Shown piece after piece: positions 24,873-34,485 of a DNA stretch of 64,000 nt (position 1 is the stretch's first letter; each line of letters starts with the position of its first letter). Where the stretch lies: assembly GCF_009725995.1 (NCBI RefSeq), contig NZ_RCNS01000001.1, positions 600,283-664,282 on the forward strand. The letters run 5' to 3'. The notes beneath the pieces were generated by a model. That model was not told the origin of the DNA and did no database searches. It worked only from the letters and a program-made list of their open reading frames with translations. The position numbers and the translations under genes are program-made. The stretch comes from Zobellia laminariae (GTDB lineage Bacteria; Bacteroidota; Bacteroidia; Flavobacteriales; Flavobacteriaceae).

Positions 24873-25613
24873 CTAATTGAGTTGTTCGCTGGTTTTTCCA
24901 AATCTTCGTTCTCTGTTCTGATAACTTTTTATGGCTTCTGCCAAATGTTGACTACTAAAATCGGGCCAAAATACTTCAACGAAATACAATTCCGCATAGG
25001 CAATTTGCCATAGTAAAAAATTGCTGATACGATGCTCTCCACTAGTGCGGATAAGCAAATCTACATCAGGCAAATCGTGCGTGTAAAGATGGCTATTAAT
25101 AATGGTTTCGTCAATGTTTTCAATTGAAATTATATTATTTTTAACTTTGGTACTTATTTGTTTTACTGCGTTTTTGATCTCTTCTCGCGCACCATAACTT
25201 AAAGCCAAAGTAAGGGTCATTCCTGTGTTTTCCCTTGTTTTCTCCATTACCTCCTTTAGTTCCTTATTAGCTTTTTTGGGCAATGACTCCAAATCTCCAA
25301 TAGCATTCAACCTAATGTTGTTTTCTGAAAAAGTCTTCAGCTCTTTCTTTAATGAAGACACTAAAAGCCTCATTAAAGTATCGATTTCAATTTTAGGCCT
25401 TTTCCAATTTTCTGTAGAAAATGTATATAAAGTAAGGTACTCTAATTCTATTTTGACGCAGTTTTCAACCGTCTCTCGCACAGTTTTAACTCCATTCTCA
25501 TGTCCAAAAACGCGAAGTTTGCCTTTTTGCTTTGCCCAACGCCCGTTTCCATCCATAATAATGGCTACATGGCGTGGCATTTTATTTTTATCTAATTCTT
25601 CTAGGTCAACCAT
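24873..25613 (-). CDS. uppS: Isoprenyl transferase (undecaprenyl diphosphate synthase)
   Basis: Cis-prenyltransferase of 246 residues making the C55 lipid carrier for peptidoglycan and O-antigen. Signature HVAIIMDGNGRWAKQKG contains the catalytic D21. Further conserved parts are YTFSTENWKRP, LSYGAREEI and the late DLLIRTSGEHRISNFLLWQ with the metal- and diphosphate-binding residues. The gene leads into bamA with a four-base gap, a linkage typical of Bacteroidota. A -7 box lies at 25707-25714. Confidence 0.97.
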   Translation of the reverse strand: MVDLEELDKNKMPRHVAIIMDGNGRWAKQKGKLRVFGHENGVKTVRETVENCVKIELEYLTLYTFSTENWKRPKIEIDTLMRLLVSSLKKELKTFSENNIRLNAIGDLESLPKKANKELKEVMEKTRENTGMTLTLALSYGAREEIKNAVKQISTKVKNNIISIENIDETIINSHLYTHDLPDVDLLIRTSGEHRISNFLLWQIAYAELYFVEVFWPDFSSQHLAEAIKSYQNRERRFGKTSEQLN

Positions 25614-25706
25614 AAGGAACTGATCATACTACTCTAATAAACATTCTCTTGGTTAGATGAATTTTACATCACCAACCTAATAAGCACACGCGTTTTGAGC
25701 GTACGA

Positions 25707-25714
25707 CAAAAATA
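25707..25714 (-). promoter_or_regulatory. Candidate -7 box of uppS-bamA-ompH
   Basis: TATTTTTG on the minus strand, matching TAnnTTTG, 93 bases before the uppS start. No TTG is found at the normal spacing upstream, so the match is partial. Confidence 0.3.
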
Positions 25715-25788
25715 GCCTATAAATTTGAATTATGCATAGTTAAGGCCAATCAACAAAAGAAAAGAAGGTTTTTTTTAAAGAATGCTAG

Positions 25789-26487
25789 TTACTCAAAACA
25801 TTCATTACAAGGCTTTCTACCAAAAGTATAGGTTAGCGTTAATCCGGAGAATACATACCAGTCATCATTAAACACATTACCAAACCGAAGATCGTCTAAT
25901 TGACGACTAACATTAAGTTTTTCAGGGTAGCTACCATCTAGGTTATCAGTAAAAGTATACCGAGCACCTATCTCAGCACCTAAAATTAAGAACTGGTTTA
26001 AACGGATTTTTGCACCAACAGTCATTGGTATAGCTAAAGTTCCATCTCTTTGAGAAACACTTAAGAATTGTCCTGCATCAAAATAATTGTAATCGTATCT
26101 CACATAATTTATACCCGTAAATAAATAAGGTGTAAATGCAGGCCCCATCTTATGAAGATTATAATCTACGAAGTTAAATTCGAGTCCCGCAGAAGCTTCC
26201 AGTAAAGAATTATCCATCTGGTAACCTCGTTGTTGTCGAGAAGGGTCGTTAGATTTGGTATCGTCTGCCTGAAACTTGGCATAAATAACACTGGCACGCC
26301 AAGCATAGCGCTTAGCTATGTTCCATTTAAAAATACCGCCAATTGCAACATCAGACGGCGAAATATATGTGGTACGCCCTACATCTCCAATAACATTGGC
26401 TCCTCCGGCAAATATACCGGCCTCATAGGTTTGTGCTCCTATACTGCCAAAAGTGCATAGTAGAACTATGACAATGAAATGCTTCAT
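25789..26487 (-). CDS. DUF6089 family outer-membrane beta-barrel protein
   Basis: Predicted small outer-membrane barrel (232 residues) with signal peptide MKHFIVIVLLCTFGSIGA. The body is alternating strands rich in Tyr and Phe (TYEAGIFAGGANVIGDVGR, AKRYAWRASVIYAKF, FTPYLFTGINYVRYDYNYF) and it ends with a Cys pair (GRKPCNECFE). The family is usually found between nadK and uppS in flavobacteria, as here, and is probably part of envelope biogenesis, but its role is not established. It is separated from nadK by 101 bases. Confidence 0.87.
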   Translation of the reverse strand: MKHFIVIVLLCTFGSIGAQTYEAGIFAGGANVIGDVGRTTYISPSDVAIGGIFKWNIAKRYAWRASVIYAKFQADDTKSNDPSRQQRGYQMDNSLLEASAGLEFNFVDYNLHKMGPAFTPYLFTGINYVRYDYNYFDAGQFLSVSQRDGTLAIPMTVGAKIRLNQFLILGAEIGARYTFTDNLDGSYPEKLNVSRQLDDLRFGNVFNDDWYVFSGLTLTYTFGRKPCNECFE

Positions 26488-26588
26488 AAATCGTATTAAT
26501 TTGCGAATATAACAATTGCACCCAACTATTATATTAATGTTCTCAAATGATAAACAGGATTTGCAGATTTTTATTGTCCGCTAAAGAT

Positions 26589-27470
26589 TCAATTACGGCT
26601 ATCTTCTCCCCATAACAGTTTATTCCGAAGGGTTTTCAAAAAACTCTCAGATGTATATTCTATCATTTTAATAACGAAGTCCGCCTTTTTTATGCGAATT
26701 TCCTTTCCGTTCTCTACCGATGCTATTCTAGAATCTAATGAAATAAGGTGATTATCTTCCCTACCGGAAACCTTTAACCGTATCTCTGTATCATCTGAAA
26801 TTACCAAAGGTCTTGCATTTAAATTATGAGGTGCTATTGGCGTTAATACCAACGATTTTGCTGTTGGTTCTATTACCGGTCCACCACAACTTAAGGAATA
26901 CCCTGTTGAACCTGTTGGCGTAGAAATAATAAGACCATCTGCCCAATAAGACGTAAGATATTCGTTATTTAAATACGTTTCTACGGTAATCATAGAGGTA
27001 GTATCCTTTCTACTGACCGTAATCTCGTTTAAAGCAAAATGTAATCCGTTTAACTCAGGAATATCTGTTCCTTTATCAACCTCAACCAAACTTCTTTCTA
27101 CTATAGTATATGACCCCTTTTTAAATTCTTGCACTACTTTACGAACCTCTTCCTTGCTAAATGTAGAAAGAAACCCTAGACGACCGGTATTTACACCAAC
27201 AATGGGTATGCCTGAATCCTTAACAAAAGTGGTTGCTCTTAGAATAGTACCGTCGCCCCCAAAACTAACGAACATATCAAAAGAACTATCTAGCCCTTCC
27301 GTATCCGTATATGTGGCAAAATTTGCGGAACTATATTTTTTAGAAAGAAAATCGTGGAATTCCTTTTCAATAGCTATTACGGCATGCTCTTTTTCAAGCT
27401 CATCAAGCAACTCCATTACATACTGCAATGTGTCTTCTTGATACATTTGACTGTAAACGGCAACTTTCAT
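26589..27470 (-). CDS. nadK: NAD kinase
   Basis: NAD kinase (293 residues) phosphorylates NAD to NADP with ATP. The family GGDGT motif is in FVSFGGDGTILRAT with the catalytic Asp, followed by GVNTGRLGFLS and the later DGLIISTPTGSTGYSLS nucleotide-binding strand. It lies in the CBS-nadK-DUF6089-uppS-bamA gene order characteristic of flavobacteria. The length is normal. A -7-like TATTTTTG lies at 27517-27524 on this strand. Confidence 0.97.
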   Translation of the reverse strand: MKVAVYSQMYQEDTLQYVMELLDELEKEHAVIAIEKEFHDFLSKKYSSANFATYTDTEGLDSSFDMFVSFGGDGTILRATTFVKDSGIPIVGVNTGRLGFLSTFSKEEVRKVVQEFKKGSYTIVERSLVEVDKGTDIPELNGLHFALNEITVSRKDTTSMITVETYLNNEYLTSYWADGLIISTPTGSTGYSLSCGGPVIEPTAKSLVLTPIAPHNLNARPLVISDDTEIRLKVSGREDNHLISLDSRIASVENGKEIRIKKADFVIKMIEYTSESFLKTLRNKLLWGEDSRN

Positions 27471-27516
27471 TCCTTAATCTTTATCGTGATTACTAAAACC
27501 ATTTGGCCTTATGCGA

Positions 27517-27524
27517 CAAAAATA
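27517..27524 (-). promoter_or_regulatory. Candidate -7 box of nadK
   Basis: TATTTTTG on the minus strand, 47 bases before the nadK start codon. The consensus -7 element is exact but no TTG partner is seen. Confidence 0.3.
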
Positions 27525-27575
27525 AGGATTGTACCCTTGACTGATTCCCCTTTTTGAAGAATATCGCAAGAAATT

Positions 27576-28232
27576 CTAAACGTTAAGATATTTGTCTAGA
27601 TAATCTGATCGCTCCTTTAAATCTTCCAAGAACTGATCATCTGTGTTACCGAACAATACATTATAATTGTACCGACGGAACGTCTGAAGAATATCGTTTA
27701 TATTAGAAGAAGCTACTTTTATAGTTATTTGAACGACATCATTTTTAGAATCGGTGATAAAGCCACCAATTAGCTTGGTATTGTTACTTTCAACAATTTG
27801 GGCAATCTCACTAAACGAATAATCCTTAATGCCTTTTGCAACAACTATAATACCACCTGGCTCTGTAAAGAATGGTGTATCTATAAAGACGCTTACAATA
27901 TCAGTAAGATCATAATAACCATCTATTCTTCCCTTTTCATCAAGAATAGGCACAAGATTGGCCTCATTTCTGGCAAAAACTTCAAGGACATCTAACCAAC
28001 TGGTCTCTTTTCGCACAAAAAAGGTTTCCAAATCATAACGATATTGTTCTATCTTTTCCTTGATATCAAAATTCTCTAGGTCATTTTCACTAAGCAAACC
28101 TAAGTATGCCCCGTTCTCTGTCACAGCAACGTGAGAGTACGTGGTATCCTTAAAAAAGGTTATCACCTTAGCTAATGAATTTCCTATTTTAAAGGACGGA
28201 ATGTCTGTTACTATTTGGTCTTGAATGTGCAT
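27576..28232 (-). CDS. CBS-domain protein
   Basis: Protein of 218 residues with a pair of CBS domains (about residues 1-135: SLAKVITFFKDTTYSHVAVTENGAYLGLLSENDL and LDVLEVFARNEANLVPILDEKGRIDGYYDLTDI, pieces) and an ACT-like C-terminal region (GGIIVVAKGIKDYSFSEIAQIVE...). CBS pairs bind adenosyl ligands and tune partner activity. It is always next to nadK in related genomes, so a link to nucleotide or NAD status is plausible but unproved. The start at 28232 (MHIQDQIVTDIPSF) is preferred to the longer frame. It is divergent from pdxJ. Confidence 0.87.
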   Translation of the reverse strand: MHIQDQIVTDIPSFKIGNSLAKVITFFKDTTYSHVAVTENGAYLGLLSENDLENFDIKEKIEQYRYDLETFFVRKETSWLDVLEVFARNEANLVPILDEKGRIDGYYDLTDIVSVFIDTPFFTEPGGIIVVAKGIKDYSFSEIAQIVESNNTKLIGGFITDSKNDVVQITIKVASSNINDILQTFRRYNYNVLFGNTDDQFLEDLKERSDYLDKYLNV

Positions 28233-28291
28233 AACTCTTTCTACTAAACGCAAAATACTAATTAAAAATATCAAAAGGTATGCCTAATTTG

Positions 28292-28299
28292 TATTTTTG
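28292..28299 (+). promoter_or_regulatory. Candidate -7 box of pdxJ
   Basis: TATTTTTG fits TAnnTTTG, 26 bases before the pdxJ start codon. No TTG at the expected spacing. Confidence 0.35.
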
Positions 28300-28325
28300 T
28301 ACCAAATGGTTAATTCTATCGGTAA

Positions 28326-29042
28326 ATGACAAAATTAAGTGTAAACATCAACAAAATTGCAACCTTAAGAAATGCCAGAGGTGGCAATATGCCCGATTTA
28401 TTGAAAACAGCGGCAGATATTGAATCTTTTGGAGCACAGGGTATTACTATACACCCTAGGCCTGACGAAAGACATGTACGATATCAAGATGCAAGGGACT
28501 TAAAAAATCTAGTCACTACAGAATATAATATTGAAGGAAACCCTGTTGAAAAATTCATAGAGCTTGTTCTTGAAGTAAAGCCTACACAAGTAACTTTGGT
28601 GCCAGATGCTGTGGATGCCATTACATCAAATGCAGGCTGGGACACTGTAAAACATAAAGACTTTTTAAAAGACGTTATCCAAACTTTTAAAAATGCAGGT
28701 ATACGCACCTCCATTTTTGTTGATGCTGAAGCTAAAATGATAGAAGGCGCTGCGGAGACGGGAACGGACCGCATTGAACTTTACACAGAGAGTTACGCAG
28801 AACAATACACTAAGGGTAACCATAGCCAAGCCGTCAAACCTTTTACAGAAGCTGCCAAAATTGCATACAAATGTGGTTTAGGCATTAATGCCGGACATGA
28901 TTTAAATTTGGACAACATTAAATATTTTAAGGAGAACGTTCCTCATTTACTGGAAGTTTCTATTGGTCACGCCCTAATTTGCGAATCACTTTACCTAGGG
29001 TTGGATAACGTTGTAAATATGTATCTGAATAAATTAAAATGA
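28326..29042 (+). CDS. pdxJ: Pyridoxine 5'-phosphate synthase
   Basis: PdxJ (238 residues) closes the pyridoxine ring from 1-deoxyxylulose 5-phosphate and aminoacetone 3-phosphate in the DXP-dependent B6 pathway. Motifs: [38 protein letters not shown] with active-site His, [22 protein letters not shown] strand and the phosphate-binding [12 protein letters not shown]. It is a TIM barrel. The stop overlaps the next start (ATGA at 29039-29042), so the hydrolase is co-translated. Confidence 0.97.
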   Translation: MTKLSVNINKIATLRNARGGNMPDLLKTAADIESFGAQGITIHPRPDERHVRYQDARDLKNLVTTEYNIEGNPVEKFIELVLEVKPTQVTLVPDAVDAITSNAGWDTVKHKDFLKDVIQTFKNAGIRTSIFVDAEAKMIEGAAETGTDRIELYTESYAEQYTKGNHSQAVKPFTEAAKIAYKCGLGINAGHDLNLDNIKYFKENVPHLLEVSIGHALICESLYLGLDNVVNMYLNKLK

Positions 29043-29812
29043 CAGAAACCCTACACTCTAAAATACTTGGAACCGGCACTCCCCTATTAGTCTTACATGG
29101 TTTTTTAGGAATGTCCGATAATTGGAAAACTTTAGGTAACCAGTACGCAGAAAAAGGTTTTGAAGTACACCTCATAGACCAGCGCAACCATGGAAAAAGC
29201 TTTTGGTCCGATGATTTTGATTATGATTTATTGAGTGAAGACCTCAAAAATTATATGGAAACCCATCACTTAGAAAATGCCATGATTATTGGGCATTCTA
29301 TGGGCGGAAAGACAGCTATGCAATTTGCTTGCAGTTATCCAGATTTGGTAACAAAAATGATTATTGCAGATATTGGCCCAAAATTCTATCCACCGCATCA
29401 CCAACCAATTATTGATGGTTTGAACGCTCTAAATTTAGATATCATTACATCTAGAAACCAAGCAGATTCTGAACTGGGCAAGCACATTACCGATTTTGGC
29501 ACGAGACAGTTTTTACTCAAGAATCTGTATTGGGTAGAAAAAGGTCAATTAGGTTTTCGGTTTAACCTCAAGGTTTTAAGCGAAAAAATGAACGAGATAG
29601 GAGAAAACATTGGCGCTACCGACATTTACAACGGCCCCGTTCTTTTTCTTCGCGGTGACCGATCGGAATACATAATGACTAACGAAATTTCTGAATTCAG
29701 GAAACACTTTCCGGCAGCGGAAATGGACACTATAGACAATGCCGGGCATTGGTTACATGCCGAAAACCCAAAACAGTTTTTAGAAAAATCCCTGGCATTC
29801 TTAAGATCATAA
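29039..29812 (+). CDS. Alpha/beta hydrolase (YbfF-like esterase)
   Basis: Alpha/beta hydrolase of 257 residues: oxyanion HGF in [22 protein letters not shown], nucleophile elbow GHSMGGK with S87, late acid in LRGDRSEYI and catalytic His in [12 protein letters not shown]. It belongs to the YbfF/abhydrolase-1 group with esterase or thioesterase activity and probably acts in the cytoplasm on acyl-CoA or small esters. Translational coupling with pdxJ is conserved in Bacteroidota, but no functional tie is known. Confidence 0.92.
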   Translation: MTETLHSKILGTGTPLLVLHGFLGMSDNWKTLGNQYAEKGFEVHLIDQRNHGKSFWSDDFDYDLLSEDLKNYMETHHLENAMIIGHSMGGKTAMQFACSYPDLVTKMIIADIGPKFYPPHHQPIIDGLNALNLDIITSRNQADSELGKHITDFGTRQFLLKNLYWVEKGQLGFRFNLKVLSEKMNEIGENIGATDIYNGPVLFLRGDRSEYIMTNEISEFRKHFPAAEMDTIDNAGHWLHAENPKQFLEKSLAFLRS

Positions 29813-29872
29813 CAAATCTTTATCTTTAAGGGTGGCGAAATTAATTACTACCAACAACAAAATTATTTATCT

Positions 29873-30223
29873 ATGAAACTCATTTTACGTGTTCTCTTAT
29901 CCGCTCTTGCCGTAGTTATACTTTCTAAAATATTACCACATGTATTCGTAGACAGTTATATGACCGCTATTATAGTAGCCATAGTACTTAGTCTTCTAAA
30001 TTTTATAGTAAAGCCTATTCTGGTAATACTCACCTTGCCAGTAACCATTTTAACCCTAGGGCTTTTCCTATTGATAATAAATGCCATCATTATTTTACTG
30101 GCAGACAATCTTATTGATGGATTTACGGTAGACGGCGTTTTATGGGCCATACTTTTTAGCCTCTCGCTATCCTTTCTTCAATCTATATTCTTTTCCCTTT
30201 TGAAAGATGATGAAAAATCGTAA
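29873..30223 (+). CDS. Phage_holin_4_2-type (PF04020) small membrane protein
   Basis: Four-helix membrane protein (116 residues) with the family pattern: ILRVLLSALAVVILSKILPHVFV, then LLNFIVKPILVILTLPVTILTLGLFLLIINAI (pieces) and a C-terminal helix. Despite the family name it is widespread in chromosomes and not tied to phage. No phage genes are nearby. The role is unknown. It lies 60 bases after the hydrolase and 96 before trigger factor. Confidence 0.85.
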   Translation: MKLILRVLLSALAVVILSKILPHVFVDSYMTAIIVAIVLSLLNFIVKPILVILTLPVTILTLGLFLLIINAIIILLADNLIDGFTVDGVLWAILFSLSLSFLQSIFFSLLKDDEKS

Positions 30224-30253
30224 CGATTGTTTGAACCACAACGATTTAAAAAC

Positions 30254-30284
30254 TTGCTAGCGTACATTAATTACATTACTTTTG
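30254..30284 (+). promoter_or_regulatory. Promoter of trigger factor
   Basis: TTG (30254-30256), 20 bases, then TACTTTTG (30277-30284): full match to the Bacteroidota consensus, 35 bases before the start codon. Confidence 0.72.
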
Positions 30285-30319
30285 CATCCCATTTTATGGA
30301 AACAAAAAAGAAGATTTAG

Positions 30320-31642
30320 ATGAATATTACAAAAGAGCAGATCGACGATCTAAATGCCGTCGTTAAAGTGGCCATCACCAAAGAAGATTATCAAGATAAG
30401 GTAGACAATATCTTAAGTGACTATAGAAAGTCTGCCAATGTACCTGGTTTTAGAAAAGGTCACGTACCAATGGGCTTGATAAAAAAGCAATACGGAAAGG
30501 CTGTTTTAGTAGACGAAGTAAACAAACTTCTTCAAGACAATCTTAACAAATACCTTACCGAAGAAAAATTAGATGTTCTTGGTAATCCGCTTCCTAAACA
30601 ACAAGATAATTTTGATTGGGACAATGAAGAACTTGCTTTTGAATTTGAATTGGGTCTTGCTCCTGATTTTGAAGTTCCGTTAAAAACAAAAAAACCGATT
30701 ACACATTATAAAATCGTTGCCGACGACAAAATGGTTAACGAGCAAGTTGAACGTATTCTTAAGCAACACGGGAAACTTATCAGCAAAGATGCCGTAGAAA
30801 AAGATAATGAAGTAAGCGGTACTTTTAAGAACGAAGAAGAAGAAATAGACAATAAAGCCACATTAGAACTTGACAAGATCAAGAGTAAAAAAGCTTTGGA
30901 TGCCTTAAAAGGCAAAAAAGTAGGTGATGTTGTTACGTTAAAATCTAAAGGTCTTTTTAAAGAAGACTATTTACTTTCAAGCGTTTTTGGTGTTTCTCAA
31001 GAAAAAGCAGCAGACTTAGATATTGAAGCTACTTTTACTATTGAGGAAATCAACGAAAGAGAGCCTGCTAAATTAGACCAAGAGCTTTTTGACAAGCTTT
31101 TTGGTAAAGACGAAGTTAAATCTGAAAAAGACTTGAAACAACGTATCAAGGATGATTCAGAGAAACAATTCGAGCAGCAGTCAGATCAAAAGTTATTGAA
31201 TGACATTACTGAATATTTTATCGAAAACACAAAATTTGAACTTCCTTCAGAGTTTTTGACCAAGTGGATACAAACTACTGGCGAAAACCCATTAACTGAA
31301 GAAGAAGCCAGCGAAGAGTATCAAAAATCTGAAAAAGGACTTCGTTACCAACTTATAGAAGGTAAGGTTATTAAAGAAAATGACATTCAACTTCAGTTTG
31401 AAGAACTTAAAGAATTTGCAAAAGGCTTTATTAAGCAGCAAATGGCACAGTTTGGTCAATTAAACCCTCAAGAAGAAGAGTTAGACAATATTGCTGCACG
31501 TGTATTGGGCAACCAAGACGAAGTAAAGCGTTTGTCTGAACAGTTAATGAGCCAAAAACTACTTACCCTTTACAAAGAGAAAGTAAACCTTAAGACAAAA
31601 GAGGTTACTTACGAAAACTTTGTCAAGGAGGTTTACGGGTAA
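30320..31642 (+). CDS. tig: Trigger factor
   Basis: Ribosome-associated chaperone (440 residues). The N-terminal ribosome-binding loop is GFRKGHVPMG (family GFRxGxxP), followed by a PPIase-like insert that is weaker than in Proteobacteria (about 150-240) and a long helical C-terminal substrate-binding arm (about 260-420). It assists nascent chain folding. It precedes clpP and clpX as in many bacteria, forming a protein-quality-control group. A strong terminator follows at 31672-31704, so clpP has its own start. Confidence 0.95.
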   Translation: MNITKEQIDDLNAVVKVAITKEDYQDKVDNILSDYRKSANVPGFRKGHVPMGLIKKQYGKAVLVDEVNKLLQDNLNKYLTEEKLDVLGNPLPKQQDNFDWDNEELAFEFELGLAPDFEVPLKTKKPITHYKIVADDKMVNEQVERILKQHGKLISKDAVEKDNEVSGTFKNEEEEIDNKATLELDKIKSKKALDALKGKKVGDVVTLKSKGLFKEDYLLSSVFGVSQEKAADLDIEATFTIEEINEREPAKLDQELFDKLFGKDEVKSEKDLKQRIKDDSEKQFEQQSDQKLLNDITEYFIENTKFELPSEFLTKWIQTTGENPLTEEEASEEYQKSEKGLRYQLIEGKVIKENDIQLQFEELKEFAKGFIKQQMAQFGQLNPQEEELDNIAARVLGNQDEVKRLSEQLMSQKLLTLYKEKVNLKTKEVTYENFVKEVYG

Positions 31643-31671
31643 CATTTCCAAAAAATTATAAGTATCTTTAC

Positions 31672-31704
31672 GGTGCCGAAAATATTATTTTCGGCACCTT
31701 TTTT
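31672..31704 (+). terminator. Terminator of trigger factor
   Basis: GGTGCCGAAAA pairs with TTTTCGGCACC around a short AT loop, followed by six T. It lies 30 bases past the tig stop. Confidence 0.93.
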
Positions 31705-31745
31705 ATTTCATACCCCCAGGTAATTTAAACATCGAACAAAAAAAT

Positions 31746-32426
31746 ATGGATTACGGAAAAGAATTCAAGAACTACGCTATAAATCACCAAGGTATTAGCA
31801 GTACCTATTATGATTCGATCTTAACGAGCATGTACCCAGTTGGTCTTACACCCAACATTATTGAAGAACGTCAGATGAACGCTGTTGCCATGGACGTATT
31901 TTCTAGATTAATGATGGACCGTATTATCTTCTTAGGAACAGGCATTAATGATCAAGTAGCGAATATCGTACAGGCACAATTATTATTTTTGGCCAGTACA
32001 GATGCAAAAAAAGATATTCAGATATACATTAATTCTCCAGGAGGAAGTGTTTATGCCGGTTTAGGCATCTACGATACTATGCAGTTCATTTCTCCGGACG
32101 TTGCTACTATTTGTACTGGAATGGCGGCCTCTATGGGCGCTGTACTTCTTTGTGCAGGTGAAAAAGGAAAACGTAGCGGATTAACGCACTCAAGAGTTAT
32201 GATTCACCAACCTATGGGTGGAGCGCAAGGACAAGCTAGCGATATTGAAATTACTGCTCGTGAAATCTTAAAACTGAAATCAGAATTGTACGAAATCATT
32301 GCCAAGCACTCTGGCCAAACAATGGACAAGGTTACTGATGATAGTGATCGTGACTATTGGATGAAAGCCGAAGAAGCACAGACTTACGGCATGATTGATG
32401 AAATTTTGGTAAGGGGTAAAGAATAA
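31746..32426 (+). CDS. clpP: ATP-dependent Clp protease proteolytic subunit
   Basis: ClpP serine protease (226 residues). The catalytic triad residues visible are S129 (GMAASMGA) and H154 (RVMIHQP), with the Asp further on in the KVTDDSDRDYWM region (the Asp of DRD). The N-terminal part includes the axial loops and INSPGGSVYAGLGI handle. The tetradecamer degrades substrates delivered by ClpX, encoded next. The N-terminal ~25 residues are an extension usual in this phylum. A hairpin separates clpP and clpX. Confidence 0.97.
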   Translation: MDYGKEFKNYAINHQGISSTYYDSILTSMYPVGLTPNIIEERQMNAVAMDVFSRLMMDRIIFLGTGINDQVANIVQAQLLFLASTDAKKDIQIYINSPGGSVYAGLGIYDTMQFISPDVATICTGMAASMGAVLLCAGEKGKRSGLTHSRVMIHQPMGGAQGQASDIEITAREILKLKSELYEIIAKHSGQTMDKVTDDSDRDYWMKAEEAQTYGMIDEILVRGKE

Positions 32427-32477
32427 TTTCGACCAAATGCGTACTATTAATTGGTTTTTCGATTAACACGATGAACC

Positions 32478-32505
32478 AAAACGCATTTATTTGCGTTTAT
32501 TTTTT
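32478..32505 (+). terminator. Weak terminator or attenuator between clpP and clpX
   Basis: AAACGCA (32479-32485) pairs with TGCGTTT (32492-32498) around six bases, followed by ATTTTTT. The short stem suggests partial termination that could tune ClpX relative to ClpP. Confidence 0.45.
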
Positions 32506-32525
32506 CAAAGAAAGTATACTTTAAT

Positions 32526-33761
32526 ATGGCTAAAGAAAATTTAGAATGTTCGTTTTGTGGCAGAAAAAAGCCAGAGACCAATCTTTTGATTGCAGGTCTT
32601 GATGCACACATATGCGATCGATGTATAGAGCAAGCCCACGGTATTGTTACAGAAGAATCTAAACAAACCAAGACAAATGACCTTTCTTCAGAACTTACTC
32701 TGAAGAAGCCTGTTGATATTAAAACGTTTTTAGACACTTACGTTATTGGACAAGAACGCACCAAGAAAGTAATGTCTGTTGCGGTTTACAACCACTATAA
32801 AAGGCTTTTACAGCCCAAGTCTAAAGAAGACGATATAGAGATTCAAAAAAGTAACATCATAATGGTAGGCCAGACGGGTACAGGTAAGACCCTTATTGCC
32901 AAAACCATTGCCAAGATGCTTAATGTACCTTTGGCCATTGTTGATGCTACTGTTTTGACCGAAGCTGGTTATGTGGGTGAAGATGTAGAAAGTATTCTTA
33001 CTCGTTTACTACAAGCTGCAGATTACAATCTTGAAAAAGCAGAACGTGGTATTGTTTTTATAGATGAGATTGATAAGATAGCACGTAAAAGCGACAACCC
33101 CTCTATTACTAGAGATGTATCTGGTGAAGGTGTTCAGCAAGGACTTCTTAAGTTACTTGAAGGTACGGTTGTTAATGTTCCACCAAAAGGAGGAAGAAAA
33201 CATCCAGACCAAAAATTTATTGAGGTAAATACGGAAAATATCTTATTTATTGCAGGTGGTGCTTTTGATGGAATTGAACGTGCCATTACCAAGAGGTTAA
33301 ATATGCAAGCTATTGGATATAGCGCTGCAAAAACCGATGACGTTTTAGATTTAGACAACATTCTTCAATATATAATCCCTAAGGATTTAAAAGAATTTGG
33401 TCTAATTCCTGAAATAATAGGAAGACTTCCGGTACTAACACACATGAACCCATTAGACGAGAAAACGCTAAGGGCTATTCTTACGGAACCTAAAAACGCG
33501 ATTATAAAGCAGTATGAAAAGCTGTTCGCGATGGATGACATTACTTTCACCATTACCGATCAGGCTTTAGATTATATCGTTAAAAAGGCAATTGAGTACA
33601 AATTAGGAGCTAGAGGATTAAGGTCTTTATGTGAAGCAATTTTTACCGATGCCATGTTCGAAATGCCGAGTAATGACGAAACGGAATTTAAGGTTACCAA
33701 AGCTTACGCCGAAGGTAAACTGTCTTATGAGACCATTAAAAAACTGAAAGCAGTTTCTTAA
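32526..33761 (+). CDS. clpX: ATP-dependent Clp protease ATP-binding subunit ClpX
   Basis: ClpX unfoldase (411 residues). The N-terminal zinc-binding domain has C9-x2-C12 (CSFCGRKK) and CDRC. The AAA+ core has Walker A GQTGTGKT, Walker [12 protein letters not shown], the pore loop region GYVGEDVES and the ClpP-docking IGF-like loop, probably [10 protein letters not shown] (IGY, an allowed variant). It recognises and unfolds tagged proteins for ClpP, encoded 99 bases upstream. A bidirectional terminator follows. Confidence 0.97.
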   Translation: MAKENLECSFCGRKKPETNLLIAGLDAHICDRCIEQAHGIVTEESKQTKTNDLSSELTLKKPVDIKTFLDTYVIGQERTKKVMSVAVYNHYKRLLQPKSKEDDIEIQKSNIIMVGQTGTGKTLIAKTIAKMLNVPLAIVDATVLTEAGYVGEDVESILTRLLQAADYNLEKAERGIVFIDEIDKIARKSDNPSITRDVSGEGVQQGLLKLLEGTVVNVPPKGGRKHPDQKFIEVNTENILFIAGGAFDGIERAITKRLNMQAIGYSAAKTDDVLDLDNILQYIIPKDLKEFGLIPEIIGRLPVLTHMNPLDEKTLRAILTEPKNAIIKQYEKLFAMDDITFTITDQALDYIVKKAIEYKLGARGLRSLCEAIFTDAMFEMPSNDETEFKVTKAYAEGKLSYETIKKLKAVS

Positions 33762-33777
33762 ATCCTTAGACATAAAT

Positions 33778-33816
33778 AAAAAAGCGGAATCACTTATAGT
33801 GATTCCGCTTTTTTAT
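33778..33816. terminator. Bidirectional terminator
   Basis: Twelve-pair stem (AAGCGGAATCAC / GTGATTCCGCTT) with a five-base loop, flanked by A-run and T-run; ends clpX and the leftward hydrolase at 33850-34413. Confidence 0.92.
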
Positions 33817-33849
33817 TTCCTTGAGTGTTAGTTTAAAACCCTTGGATTA

Positions 33850-34413
33850 TCAAATAGCTTTTTGCTTATTTATTTTTACGGATTTTTGAGTAACCGTATT
33901 CAATAAATCAAGACAAACTTTTTTAATTATTTTCTCATCGGTATACATGTCATGGCTAAAACCATTGACTAGCTCACCTTCTACACCTATTTCTTTATAC
34001 CAAGATGCTTTTGGTCTATATACATCACTATCACCAAATAAAAGTCGGATTGGACAATCTGGTTTTTCAACTTCCGAGCGAACTCTTGTAGAAGAGACTG
34101 CGTATAACGATTTCATGGGCAAACCCGAAAGTGCTGCTTTCCATGCTATGGCTCCACCTACGCTAAAACATAGATAATGTGCTGGTTCTTCCTCTTTTTT
34201 AAGGAGATGTGCTATAGCAGTTTCAATTCCGCCATCAACAAAAGCCTGATGAACATTTTCTTCTGAATTTACTTTTACATCTATATTCCCCAATTGCTGG
34301 CAATCATAAAAAGTAATATTAAAATGCTGTTGAAGGTACCCGAGGTACGAGGTTATCCAGAGCCCTTTTTTAGCTCCCCACATATCGGATAAGATTACTA
34401 GTCTTTCTGCCAT
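33850..34413 (-). CDS. Alpha/beta hydrolase-like protein
   Basis: Protein of 187 residues with a small alpha/beta-hydrolase core: N-terminal ERLVILSDMWGAKKGLW strand/oxyanion region, nucleophile elbow FSVGG with S84, late Asp in LLFGDSDVY and catalytic His in NGFSHDMYTDE. All three triad positions are plausible. It is shorter than classic members, lacking most of the cap. It is probably a cytoplasmic esterase or thioesterase; substrate unknown. It stands alone, 72 bases before the GH3 gene ends on the same strand. Confidence 0.75.
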   Translation of the reverse strand: MAERLVILSDMWGAKKGLWITSYLGYLQQHFNITFYDCQQLGNIDVKVNSEENVHQAFVDGGIETAIAHLLKKEEEPAHYLCFSVGGAIAWKAALSGLPMKSLYAVSSTRVRSEVEKPDCPIRLLFGDSDVYRPKASWYKEIGVEGELVNGFSHDMYTDEKIIKKVCLDLLNTVTQKSVKINKQKAI

Positions 34414-34485
34414 AATATTAAATTTAATTTGCCTTTAGGTTAGGTTTGGGAATCAATTTCAATATTAAACGGGCAAATCTCCCTT

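Noticed and set aside
29873..30223. Holin-like gene as a sign of prophage
   Set aside because: The family (PF04020) is common in chromosomes, and no integrase, capsid or lysis genes are nearby.
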